Shown here: positions 12,115 through 23,381 of the stretch, one piece after another
How positions within the stretch are numbered: position 1 is the first letter of the stretch
Layout of the letters: each line of letters opens with the position of its first letter
From: Centroberyx gerrardi
Taxonomy: Eukaryota > Chordata > Actinopteri > Beryciformes > Berycidae
NCBI RefSeq assembly: GCF_048128805.1
Contig: NC_136019.1
Span: 10,898,905-10,962,904, forward strand
Direction of reading: 5' to 3'
Length of the DNA: 64,000 nucleotides
Translations under genes and position numbers: made by a program
Notes under the pieces: generated by a model
Seen by the model: only the letters and a program-made list of their open reading frames with translations
Databases searched by the model: none
Told to the model about the DNA's origin: nothing

Positions 12115-14725
12115 AGGGGGGGGAAGGGAGGGGGGCATAGCGGTGTGATATTTACCCCTGGGGCCCCCAGCTGCCTGCTAAGATACTGACAAGCTCTTCC
12201 TTCAGTGACCTACTGATTATTGTTATGTTATTGCACAAAGTAGGTCTTCCATAGGGGGTTCTGGGGTATAGTATGGCTGTTACCCCCCCAAGGACACAGG
12301 ATAGGGGGAATTGTTATTGAAGCCCTGCGCCTATGGGACGGGGGTGTAGTCCTTGTGTGATGATTCTAGTTGGATTAAGACTGAGCTTTAGGATGTAAGG
12401 CCACTAATGTTGTTTTAGCGCTGAAACGGCACCAGCCAGGCTACTCTTTCCTACCTTCTTTGCATAGCAATCTTTAAGTTATGGTCAAGCGACAACCTCA
12501 ACGTGATAAATTTCTGGGAAAAATTTCTGGCACGGTTTTTAGATTTTCTCGGCATCAGCGGGGAAAAGAAATGATCAGAAACTTGAATGATCTGAATTTA
12601 TAGCAAGTTTCATAATAAAATCCCTCCTCTTAGTTAGCTAATGCAGCCTGTAAATCAGGGAAAGCTACTCTGGCAATGAAACGTCTGGCTCACACTAGGT
12701 TCTGTTTCAAGTTTCTGACCTCATTGCCCTAGCATGCCGCGCTGCTCCATAATACGCCTCTACGCTGCAGAGAACGGGCTCGATTTCTGAGGGCTAAAAC
12801 CCACTTTTTTTACCCCCTATCTCAGCTATCTTACCCCCTATACCACCCCCACGGCCATACCAGGTTACCAGCGTGGATAGATGTGAGACAGCTGTGTACT
12901 CTTTGTGTGTGTGTGTGTTTGTGTGAGAGAGAGTAAGCCGCCCAGAGCCAATAAAACAGTTGGTCTAATCTCTGTCTGCCATGTGTACCAGTTTTTGGCT
13001 TTTTCTGCTCTCTATCTACTCCCTATCTCTGCATCCATCTCTACCTTCTGTAATCCCCCTGTTTGGGCCCACAGTGAGAGACACAACGCTTCCCCAACAC
13101 CAGCATCTGCCTGAGGTTAATTCCACATGTGTTTCTTGTTATCCAGAAGTGCGCGCACACACACTTACGCACACACACAAAATGATCAGCGACGTGTCCA
13201 AGTTTCGCTGTCCCTTGACAAGACACATGAAAGTGGCCGTGAAAGTCAGCTGAAGCTCTGCTCTCTCTCCCAAAAACCAGCTCAGGCGCCCACGCCAAGC
13301 TGGCAGCCATCTTGGACTTTGTTGGTCGGCCCGGCCCAGAGGCAGTAAACATACTGACTAAGTCTTAATATCTGGTCTGAACAGAAGGCCTAGTGACTCT
13401 GAGCAAAGACTCCCAATGTAATTGTAAATGTGAAGGGTCATTATGGGTTACTATTAAGTTAGGAGTCATTTTCAGGGCCTTTACTTCCAACATAGTGACG
13501 TCCTTGACAGAATAATATAAGGTTTTGAAAAACTTGTAGTGCAATTTTCCCCAAATGGAAAAATTGGAAATCCTTTCTGTGTTCTCCGAGGCCCATCAGG
13601 GAACTAGCCTCACCTATCCAAGTCTCTAAAGCTCCCAGTAAGGCTGATAAATCCCAACTTAGTTGTCATGAACCTCCTGACCCCCCTCTGACAGGGGTTG
13701 GATGGTTAATGGGCTAGTATCAATGAACAGCAATCAATACGGCCGGCTATAAAAGGTTACTGTGCATTAAAGTCCCACGGCTCCATCGTGCTCGACATAT
13801 GGCCGCTCATTGACTAAATGGACAGCGTTGCCCGTGGCTTTGCTCTGCTGTCGATCAAACCCCGGTACTTTATTGACGGGCTACTTTGGTGGTGAGCCGA
13901 CCTCGTTGCACAAGAGCGCGCACACAGAGTGGAGCGCTCCAGGCCATTTCAGACATGACCAAGATAGTGTACGAGTTGATGTTTTACTGTAACTGCGGTG
14001 CGAGGCGCCGGCGCACATAAGCGAGCCAGAGCCGGCCGCGCCGAGGCCTGGCTGGGTAGCCTGTCATGTTAAATGAAATTACAGGGTGTTAACGCGCGCA
14101 AACTATTTATGCCGAGGAAATGCCCCTGCGGCTGGGACCGAAGGTGGAGCCGGGCCTGATGCAGCTCACTGCTCCACAGCCAGGACTGGGGCACTGAAAT
14201 AGCACTGGGCTAGTTAGCTCCGGTCCAGAGGGGGAAAACAAGAATGGATGGACAGTAGTAGCGGCTTTAAAAGATTGTTTGTCAAAAATCGTCACTGCTC
14301 ATGTTGCGTCCTGTGATGACACCGTCCACCCCTTGTTTTTTTCCCCCCTCTGACTCTGCTAGCACACAGCCTCGCCCGCGCCGCCAGGGGCTGACCCCGA
14401 GACAATAATTACTGGCTAATTAGGGAGATGAGCAGTGCTTAAGCAGGGTTTAACGTTTAATCGCCCGGCTCGGCGGGCCACCGGTGAGATCCAGATCTCG
14501 CTGGCCAGGGCAGGCAAATGACACTGCTGGATAAAAATACTACAGAGCCACCGGCAGTCTGACATGGTAGTCCAGGGGCTGATTCTGCTCCACGATCTGG
14601 TCGCTTAAATCAGCCCAGAAATGTTGTTGTGGTGAATTTGAATCAGTCAACCCTGTCAGGCATACAAGGACTTTGCCTGCTTCTAGGTAGTGTTTTCATT
14701 TTGCTACTGTAATTGCCTCTCTGCC

Positions 14726-14769
<44 letters not shown>

Positions 14770-17700
14770 CCCCTTAGTTAGCACTTCTCCCTCGTTTAAG
14801 ACCCATCTCACTGCTGGCTCCAAAGTTTGATGCTGGCATATTGTTTTATGAGGGTCAACAGTTCTTGGGGTGGCGCTTGAGCCGCGGGGGTTTGCCTGGC
14901 AAACGACGGCGGGCCGCCCCTCCGCCCCTCCACCCCTTTCGTCGAGGTTAAGCCTTTACACACTCGACTGACTCCTAATAGTTGAGCAAATAGCTGCCCT
15001 CAAGCTCGATACTGTACTCGCTGCCCAAAAGGGCCTAACTGGACTCAGCTGAATAAATAACTCAGATCCTAATATCACCCTGCACGGCAGCTGGCTCGTG
15101 TTTGTGTAATTACTGCTGGCTTGAGGGGAGGCTGCGTGATATTGGACAGTTCCTGGGCCGCTTTAGGTGAGTTTCCCAGGCCCGAAGCTCAGTACGGACA
15201 CCGAGACTCGATTTAAAGCTGCGCTATGGCGGCACGGACAACCACGGCACTGCTTGTTATGCTTACTGTATCTGTGAGTGTGTGTGTGAGTGTCTCAACA
15301 TGCTGCTCACTATACTGCCAGCTCAGGAACCTCTTGCTGTGTCAACTCAAACCAATTATTTCAAACTTCAACCCAAAACCTTGATTCCACTTCAAGCTGA
15401 GGCACGCCGCTAAGAATTTCACCCCCATCGCCACCGACCGGGGCTTGAAGCAGGCGGTGTGAGCAGCTACACAGGTATCAAATTGAGGGAGTGGTCCGCT
15501 GGAAACTATGTGTAGCTGTGCAGCATCTCTGCCCCCCCGACTTCGCCCGGTCCCCCGTCTGCAGGGTGTGAATTCTTCCGTCTCCCCGAGTGTGCAAGTG
15601 GGGGAGCTTCACGTTACCCCGCTGGCTTCATTTCACTCCAAGCGGGACTCTCATTTACGGCTGCACAATAAACCGTGTACGATCATACATTGCAGTTTTA
15701 GTTTCCACATTTAATAATCGTAGTCGTATAATCTGGAAATAGTGACACATTTAATTTTACGCACATGTTGAAAGTCAGCTAAACGCTTAAAATGTTATTT
15801 CATTTCATTCAGACTTCCCACTTTAAAATAGTCAAGATGTGTTTATAGGATTCCTAAAGTGCAGTAAAATAAGTTTGTTCCCCAAATCATGGAGACTAAT
15901 AATCATGATTAGAGCAAAATAATCAGGATTATCACTTAAACCACTTTGTGGAAAATGTGGAAAATGTCTTGTCATACAGTCAGACTCACTTCACTGTGCT
16001 GACTCTTGATTCTTAAGACTTACAGGTTGGGGGAAATGTTTTCTGCCTCTATATGCTTTATGCTTCTATACGTTTTTATGTGTTCTTTTATGGGATGTGC
16101 TTGATATTCCTTCTTTCGTCTTATTGTTTGTTTTATTGTCTGTCATTAGCACACAGAAGCAAATTCCTAGTTGGTATGGCAATAAAGTATTGAATCTTGA
16201 CCTACAGACTTCTGACAGTGTGTGTGTGTGTGTGTGTTTGGGTGGGGTGGGGGGGGGTGGCTCAATCAACATAGACACCTAAGACTTGAAATTGTGTATG
16301 AGTTGCACATACCACAAGAAGGTTATTACAGGCTGGAATTTTGGCAGTACTTTGTGTGTGTGTGTGTGTGTGTGCATTTAAGTTTATTTCACACACGCAG
16401 ACAGTGGTTTGAAGCAGCAAGTGCCCATGGTCCCACAACTGTCCTCACACAACCCCCAAAGAAAAATTTACATATAGATGATATTTGTGTGTGTGTGTGT
16501 GTGTGTGTGTGTTTCCGCACATCTTGAGTTTGTTTGAGTCGACCTAAGAGCTGACTGAAACTACGGGGTAGCTGCAGCACATACCACAAGAAAATGCACG
16601 CCAGCATGTGAGTTAACACAGCCAGCCGCAGCCCTTTGTCATTGTCAGGCAGGATGATTTACACTGGAAACCCAACACTGAACCAACAAAGGAGGACGAC
16701 CAGCAGCCTTCAGCGCTGCACAGTAACATTCCCATTCAATAACATTACAAACCAAACCTGTCATTTCCAAGACAATCGATGGCAGCGACACCAGAGACGG
16801 ACGTCACGGCGCTCTGGGCAGACGGACGGCGGACACGGCGGGTTACCTTGGAAGGAAGGCTGCTTTACTGCTGACAGCTGGAGACCCTCGCTCCCTCTCA
16901 CCTCCTGGGCCGCACACCATAATGGTCTCCAGCGGGATCTCTATACGGCTCTCATCTGAGCTTTACACACAGATGCTGCTTATGGTGTATGATCATGTCA
17001 CAGTTTTACTTTCCACAGTTTATAATCACACAGTATAGGCATCAGGTCCATATCGAAGCATTTAACGTCACTTAGAACGCCTTCTGCAGTTGTAAATAAT
17101 AAAAAATGTTCATATAAGCTGCCAAAAGTGCAATAAAAATAATTTTGTTCCTCAAGTCATGAAAAGTAACAACCGCAATTAACAACTGTGCAGCGGTACT
17201 ACAGGCATGTGGCTCAGGCTGCTGAGGTACATTTCATTTTTCCCGACATTCCTGCCTCATCATGTTTCTGTCAGTCTTATCTGCTTTGTTATTTATCTCA
17301 TTATAATTGTCCAATTTATTGCTTTGTCCTGTCCTGGTGGGGGATCCCCCTTGGTTTCTTCCATTTTTTTCCCCCTTCACTGAGAGTCTGAGGTTGTTGG
17401 TGCCAGGTAGGCTCGGCTATGTAGGTTAAGTAGGCCTGTTATGTCTTTTCAACATGCTATCTTTTGTCTTGTGCTTTGTCTTGTGTCATTGTGTTTTATT
17501 TGCACACTGTATTGCATCATTTTTCTTTGTGACTGATTGCTGATTAGTTAGATCTAGGTAGGCTTGTCTTTGTAAAGTCCTTTGAGAAAGACTTTTATGA
17601 TGAAGTGCTATAGAAATAAACCTCTTAACTTTTCTCACAACTCTATAGGCTTTAATCCTGGTTCATGCTGCTGCAACATCACTTTCCTGTCAGTCTAGCC

Positions 17701-19078
17701 TTCACAAAAACTAATCAAATACTTGAGGAGAGTGGAATGTACACACACACACACACACACACACACAGGGCAAGTTGTGTTACACCGTTGACACCAATTC
17801 CTCCGACACACCTACTGCCAGCCTGCAACTTTTTGCCTTGTTAAACAGCCTTATCTGTATCCACTCTAATAAAAAAAAGGTTGTCATAAAAGAAAATGGG
17901 GACATTAAATATCAGGATCAGTGCACACACACTCCCCTCTGGTACTCTACTTTAGTGCAGCCCGGCCGCTAATCAGCTCCTTTATGTAACAGAGCGGCAG
18001 GTCATGTGTAAGAAGCACCTTGAACTCATATCTTGGTTTGCCTAGATTGCGTCATGCAGCCCTTGTCACCTGTCTGGTCTCTCGTGGAGGGCAGGGAACG
18101 CTGAACAGGTGATTTGGAGTTGCTGTGCTCACCACTATTGGCTCTGACAGCTGTGTTTGCACAGCAGCTGATAGACACCATTTGAGAAACCTACATGGGG
18201 TGATTTTGAGGTTGAGGCAAGCTGCACAGTGAGCCAGCATTAGGCAAATTCACTGCAGCAGAGCCTCGATGGGACAGGATAAGCTGCTTACTCTTAAGTA
18301 GTCAAATTAGGTAGGCAATAAATATTATGAATCATGACTGGGCACAGGAATATCCAAATGTGCCCCTTTGACTGCTCTTTCAGGCATTTTCTTCTCTTTG
18401 GGATCAATGCCTGTGTGAATATTGCCATGTCAGCAGAAAAGCAGAGCAGTCAAAGTAAACAGAGGACAGGGTGTGTTTGAGCAAAAAGCCCCAAGAGTTG
18501 ACTTGGGAAAAGAGAGGGAGAGAGGGAGAAGAAGTTTGCACACTGATCCCAGTGGAGGAGGCTGCAGGACAAGTAGGCGTGGGCCCGCGGCGAGAAACCT
18601 TGTTTTCGTTCTCTGAGAAAAAGAAAAAAAAAACACCAGTCCCGGGACATCTGGGAGTAAATATCTGCCCTGACACAAGTATGATAACGAGTGGTGGCGA
18701 GGATAAGGGCCACGGGGCGACTTAAAGGCGCATGTCACGTCACAAGCCATTTGTAAACATTTTGAGCACTATAACATGCACTGGTAAAATAGCAGGTTTC
18801 TTTTAAATTCCTTCACAGCATGTAGCCTAAATAGTGTTGCATGGCATAAAACATATCAGTGCATGGAGACTAAATAGTGAGTCAGACATCCAGGTATGTA
18901 AACTTGGCCTCCTCGTGGCAAACTACAATGGCATTTCAATTTTCCCAGCATATTATCCAAAACACTGGAATGAGACAAGTCCCGATCTGCAGTGCGCTTT
19001 TGCTGCAAAGCCGCTCTGCAATGCCACGTTTCGCTTCCTTTGCAGGCTCATACCGTACGGAGTGTGAGAGTGTGTGTG

Positions 19079-19119
<41 letters not shown>

Positions 19120-19488
19120 CCTGCTTTAGTTTTGCTTACTTTTGCACTGCAGGTCCACCATGGCCTGGAACCACTCGTCCTGGTCCGCCTCGTTCTCCGC
19201 GGCGATGGCGAAACTCTCCGCCCGGGTGTACAGCACGATCATGTGCTTGTTCTTGGAGTCGGCCCGCTTGTTGATGTTGAAGCAGGTCTCCAGCGCCAGG
19301 GCTTTCTTCGGGACGGGAGCCTTGCCGCGGAATTTCTTCTCGCTCTCGTAGTACTCCAGGCGGGCCGGGCCGCGCTCCGAGGCCGTCCGGAGCACGAAGT
19401 ACCGCCGGTGCATGGACTTCTGCTTACGGAGGTAGCCGCTCTTCCGCACGTCCTCGCAGCTGTGGTGTTCCACCGGTTGGCTTTCCAT
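4645..19488 (-). CDS. insulin receptor substrate (IRS family), IRS3-locus candidate, last exon not found
   Basis: Cytoplasmic docking adaptor that binds activated insulin/IGF1 receptors and, once tyrosine-phosphorylated, recruits PI3K, GRB2 and SHP2. Coding exons (minus): 19140-19488 (PH), 8350-8651 (most of PTB), 4645-7834 (rest of PTB plus docking tail). The phases join cleanly (1, 0, 1), giving 1280 full codons. The start at 19488 has a strong context, CGCCATGG. The final donor (GTAAGA at 4644) leaves one base, so a small terminal exon is expected further left. Motifs include [19 protein letters not shown] (PTB), many YxxM sites, [10 protein letters not shown] and LNYIDLDLV. The sequence resembles IRS1/IRS2, but the neighbour is agfg2, which suggests the IRS3/AGFG2 paralogon. 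Hence no firm symbol: irs1-like or irs3 are both possible. Confidence 0.9.
7964..8098 (+). repeat. 135-bp direct duplication, copy B, in an IRS intron
   Basis: Second copy of the block at 3682-3816 (one mismatch, no gaps). It sits inside the 515-bp intron between the PTB exon and the docking exon. Directly after it, GCATTGTTTA is partly repeated, suggesting a small local rearrangement at the junction. Confidence 0.95.
8350..8651 (-). CDS. IRS exon 2: PTB domain
   Basis: A 302-base exon (acceptor CTCAAG, donor GCAG/GTGAGC) encodes residues 117-217. It carries [38 protein letters not shown] and [19 protein letters not shown], close to the mammalian IRS1 PTB that binds the receptor NPEpY motif. 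It joins the PH exon after one leftover base and ends exactly on a codon boundary. Confidence 0.95.
9092..9132. repeat. (CA)n microsatellite
   Basis: Nearly pure CA run in IRS intron 1, interrupted once by a GA dinucleotide. Confidence 0.9.
14729..14767. repeat. (TG)n microsatellite
   Basis: Perfect TG run of about 19 units in IRS intron 1. It lies within the otherwise repeat-poor candidate regulatory block. Confidence 0.9.
17740..17767. repeat. (AC)n microsatellite
   Basis: Perfect AC run of 14 units in IRS intron 1. Confidence 0.9.
19070..19116. repeat. (TG)n tract close to the IRS exon 1 donor
   Basis: The run lies 23 bases inside the intron from the minus-strand donor at 19139. In the transcript it reads (CA)n, a known binding sequence for hnRNP L. 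Confidence 0.9.
19140..19488 (-). CDS. IRS exon 1: start codon and PH domain
   Basis: A 349-base coding part encodes residues 1-116 plus one base. The start region reads [20 protein letters not shown], then the PH fold with [32 protein letters not shown] and [18 protein letters not shown]. These match the IRS PH domain almost position by position. The donor AAAA/GTAAGC is clean. The start codon has GCC before it and G after it. Confidence 0.95.
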
Positions 19489-20100
19489 GGCGATAACTGT
19501 CTACCTTGTTTATCCACAACGACAAATGCAAACGAACGCGGTGTTCTTCTTCTTCTTCTTTCTTGTTTTTTCTTTACAAATGCACCCTGCAGCGGGGTAT
19601 TTCTGCAAGTTTAGCGAGGTAATTCAAACATCCCCCGGCTCCGCTCCCCTCCCTCTCTCCCACATCAACGCAGGCATGTGAGGGGAGAGAGAGGTCGGCT
19701 TGGGTTGCTGCGAGCCCCGGAGATTACACCAGGCTGCTGACGGCTGTAGCTATCGTTTAGTTTTCCTCCTTTACGGCTGTTCTTCACGGACGGACCTCCA
19801 GCACCACGAGTTTTCCAGGCGCACACCGACGAGCACATGCGGCGCAGTCGGTGCGGAGCTCCCCCTACTCCCCACTACTACTACTACTGTGTTTCTAAAG
19901 GCTGGCTGAGCGGTTTAATCCCCTTTACTCCACATCACAGTACAGTGAGAGCTCAGCCTGCTGCAAACTGCTGCCTGTCCCCCCACCCCTGCTCCTCTCT
20001 TGTTGCTGTAGCGTGGAGTGGAGCGGCTACCGTGGAGCGGGACTGTCACTCACCGCTGGTACTAGTACACTAGAACACGAGGCGTTCAGGGACCCCTCCG
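19489..20100 (-). promoter_or_regulatory. probable IRS promoter and 5'UTR region
   Basis: A CpG-containing, GC-rich block directly upstream of the IRS start codon. It includes a TTC-rich tract at about 19546-19560 and a TACTACTAC run near 19876. No TATA box is evident, as is usual for a CpG-type promoter. The exact start site cannot be seen. Confidence 0.4.
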
Positions 20101-22839
20101 AAACTCAGAATTCAGAGTACCAAAGTCGCAAACTAAGACTTGTGCATTCCACTGCTTTTTAGTTGTGTAATTTTAGAAATGAAGCAGCGCAGTTCCTTTG
20201 TGTTGCATCGGCAGAATAAATGAGGAGAAAATGTGCGTCAGGTACGTAATGTTGATGTTTTAATTAAGTTAATAGCCAAATGATTTTACATATTTGTTTC
20301 GCTGGACTTGACAACTAAAAATTAAACAAAGTGTGAATATTAAATGATGCATTAATTCAAATTATTTACATAGAATGCCACGCACTAACATGTAATAATA
20401 GTCTAATCATATAATAATAATCTTTGTAACTCGGGTATCAAAGAAAATTGCGACTTTCCCAGGCTTATTTACCACTTTGTTGGGTCCCTTAACGATCACC
20501 TCTATATTTCCGACATCACGTGAAGGCAGCACCACTTCCAGTGCGGACCGGAGTCAGATTTCGTTGTCGGGTTGGCGCTTCCATGAGCCCATCCCTAGCA
20601 ATCATCGTACAATCCTCTGCTGTCCGGTCGCGGGAATATAGATGATCACACTTGGAGCTGAAATTTGACTTCTTAATGCTGATTCCACCGTGACTTTGCT
20701 CATAATATTAAACTAATTTAAATGGGAACACTGTGTCCCCTTATGAAAAAAGAACTGTAGTAACGCTGTAGTAGGCTGAACTTCAGAGGGATGCTATATA
20801 AACATCACAACAAAACTGAAAAGCATGCTGCAGACACTGCAGGACAAAAATATACTACAGAAAATCCAATAGTGTAGGAGATCCCATCAAAATAAAGTAG
20901 GCTACGATATAGGTCACTAAATTAACCACGGACACACTAAGGATCCTATATGAATATTATAGTCATTGTTGTGATTATTCGTTAGGGTCGTGCTGACATT
21001 GATTAGGGTGATATCACTGATTAAACTGGTGCGATTAGATGAAGTAGCTCTTCTCTCGTTATTGCTGCCATTCAAATTCTGTCTGCTGAGGACAAACACT
21101 GTCTAGACTGAAAAAAAAACCCCCAAAAAACGACTGTCTGGCAGGCAAGTGAAATTTTCATCCCTCACTGTTGGATGGGTGTGACAAATCGTTATCTAAA
21201 AACACAATTAATGTACATTCCTAATATACATGTTTTAGATGTGTAATAAAAAAATGTATTTAAGACTACAGTAAATTAATCTAAGGAATTCAGCAATGCT
21301 TAATTTGACAGATATATTAAGGATTTCTATCTTTGTACTGTATGATAATGCAATATGTATGTTGTTATGCAATATGCAGCCAAAAGTAACCTTCTGCACA
21401 AGGTGAGAGAAAACTGGACCACGTGCGCCCCCCGCTGTTTGGTTACGTCATTACCGCCTTTCACCAATGAGCTTCTGCCACATTCAAGAACTGAGAAAAT
21501 ATTGGAGCTCTCCCTTTGTGTAAAAAAAAACACACGTTTTGATTAAACAAATATTTAACCTCATTTTGTGTTTGTACGAGGGATTATCTTTACTTTAACA
21601 CATTTTCTCATTGAATGTACAGCAGTACTTTTACATAGTCTCACTTCTCCCTCTCTCTCACACCCACAAACACACACTCATGCACAAATACTCAAGAGTC
21701 CAACTGTCTTAAGAAGCAACAAATTGATTTTATGAACATGGATACTTGTCATTACAAAGACTTTCTTACATGGATCTCTTATTTATTTTTTTGGCTAAAT
21801 AAAAGAAATCAACTCCTCGCCTCCATGTCGCCCCAAAAACAACAAGAAACATTTGGTCCGTTACATGGAGCGATGAAGTACACATCTAGTTATTTTTGAA
21901 ATTGCTTTTACATTCAGTAGCATCTCCTTTTAGCCCTCTAAGCGCATGCAGCCTGAGAGTGGAAACCACAGATGATCCTCCAAAGGAAACCTGACGAAAT
22001 AGTAACAAATGCAAAACATGTTCCACACACCCACTATGGAGAAAAGCCCGTCTGTCTTTGAACTCTTATGCACATGCATCAGGAGGCTGTTAAGGCTGTT
22101 ATAACCATCTCTAACTCGTCTCTTGACGCTGGGTCGGCATCTACCGGATCTCTCTGCTTTATCTTATGGTAAACATGGACCGATTCAAATGGCTAGTGTT
22201 CAACAGGTTGTTTTTTTGGACGTTCGCTCCACGGAGAGACCGAAAAAAAGGCAAGCAGAAGATGACGCTGACGTATTTACTGGCGGGCTGGTTGTTGCAC
22301 TTAAGCAGGAGATGGAAGCAGGTAGCAGCAGCAGTGTGTGTGTATGTGAGTGTGTGTGTGTGTGTGTACATGTGTGCATGTGTGTGTGTTTCTGCAGGTC
22401 AAAAAATGATAGAGGCGTCGTTCATGTGTGACGCCCACAGAGCCCTGAGGTGGCTTCTATTGGCACACAAACACCTTTTGATATACGTCACGTGGTACAA
22501 ACACAGCAGGCGAAACGCACTCGCACTTGTTCCCATACACGCAGAAAATGTCATACACATAGTTACATTCACACCTTGTTTTTCTTTTTTTCTCCACACG
22601 GCACGTAAACACAGACAGAGGGGACGGCTGGGGTTCTGCATGGACGACGTCAGGCCCCCCGAAAATACTCCAGAGGCATTGAAATGGCAGCGACTCCTCA
22701 AGTTCACCCCTTCCGCTCGGCCCGGCCCGGCCCTTCTCTCCCTCATCCTCCCTCGGGTTCCCAGAGATGGATGGGCGGGCGAGTGAAGGGGTGGAGGGGG
22801 GAGGGGGGAGGAGGGGTGGAGAGCGAGGGGGCGCCAGGA
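20101..22839. other. spacer between the IRS 5' end and the agfg2 3' end
   Basis: AT-rich, no gene seen. It probably contains the agfg2 3'UTR on its right side. Short TG/GTGTGC repeats occur at 22334-22389. The open frames crossing it have no splice or family support. Confidence 0.5.
21782..21787 (-). terminator. agfg2: candidate agfg2 polyadenylation signal
   Basis: TTTATT on the plus strand reads AATAAA on the minus strand, about 1.05 kb after the agfg2 stop. It is one of several possible sites and no cleavage site can be proven. Confidence 0.3.
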
Positions 22840-22887
22840 TCAGATGAAAGGATTCCGCGACGTCCCTCTGCTGGGGTAAACATTCCC
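22840..22887 (-). CDS. agfg2: agfg2 last coding exon
   Basis: Acceptor TTTCAG, then GNVYPSRGTSRNPFI and a TGA stop. Ending on an NPF motif one residue from the C-terminus is typical of AGFG proteins (human ends NPFL). A CTCF-like sequence overlaps the exon at 22862-22876. Confidence 0.9.
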   Translation of the reverse strand, partial: GNVYPSRGTSRNPFI

Positions 22888-23328
22888 CTGAAAGACCGAC
22901 AGAAAAGACAGGCAGGGTGAGAGAGAGCAGGGGAGGAAGTTACTACACTTGCTGGGTGTCTTGCAGCAAAGGGAACTTGCAAAAAATACCAATTAGCCTT
23001 TCTCCCCCCCCCCCCCACCCACCCCCCTCCGCCTCATTCAGCGCATTCGGTCCCGCTTCCTAAACAGCCTCGTACTGGAGTGCACTCGATCGCAAAGGCT
23101 GTGAATGGGCACTCACAGTAAATGGGTTCACCGACATCGGGCGAGGGACTTTGGGCTGAGAGTCGGACGCGGGAAAGGAGGCGAAACCTGACAAAAAAAA
23201 AAAAAAAAGGCACATGACACACAAACACACTGTCACTTTCGGCTGTGAGTGAGAGATGAAATGGTTTCCGGTGTCAAGACAGCGCCGAAAAAAACACCAA
23301 AAACCAGAGATAAAAGCGCGAACACGCT

Positions 23329-23381
<53 letters not shown>

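Larger units (their letters stand above)
8652..19139. other. IRS intron 1 (10.5 kb)
   Basis: No coding exon was seen between the PH and PTB exons. Microsatellites: CA 9092-9132, TG 12087-12114 followed by a G run, TG 14729-14767, short TG tracts at about 16219-16512, CA 17740-17767 and TG 19070-19116. The stretch of about 13,600-15,700 has few simple repeats, is GC-richer and has TAATTA-type homeobox cores (about 14,404-14,420), so it may hold regulatory DNA. Nothing else was recognised. Confidence 0.6.

Noticed and set aside
18877..19614. 245-codon + strand frame crossing the IRS PH exon
   Set aside because: Runs through a (TG)n repeat and the antisense of a clear PH-domain exon.
22123..22786. 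Overlapping + strand frames downstream of agfg2
   Set aside because: Contain a TG microsatellite translation, with no start context, splice sites or homology.
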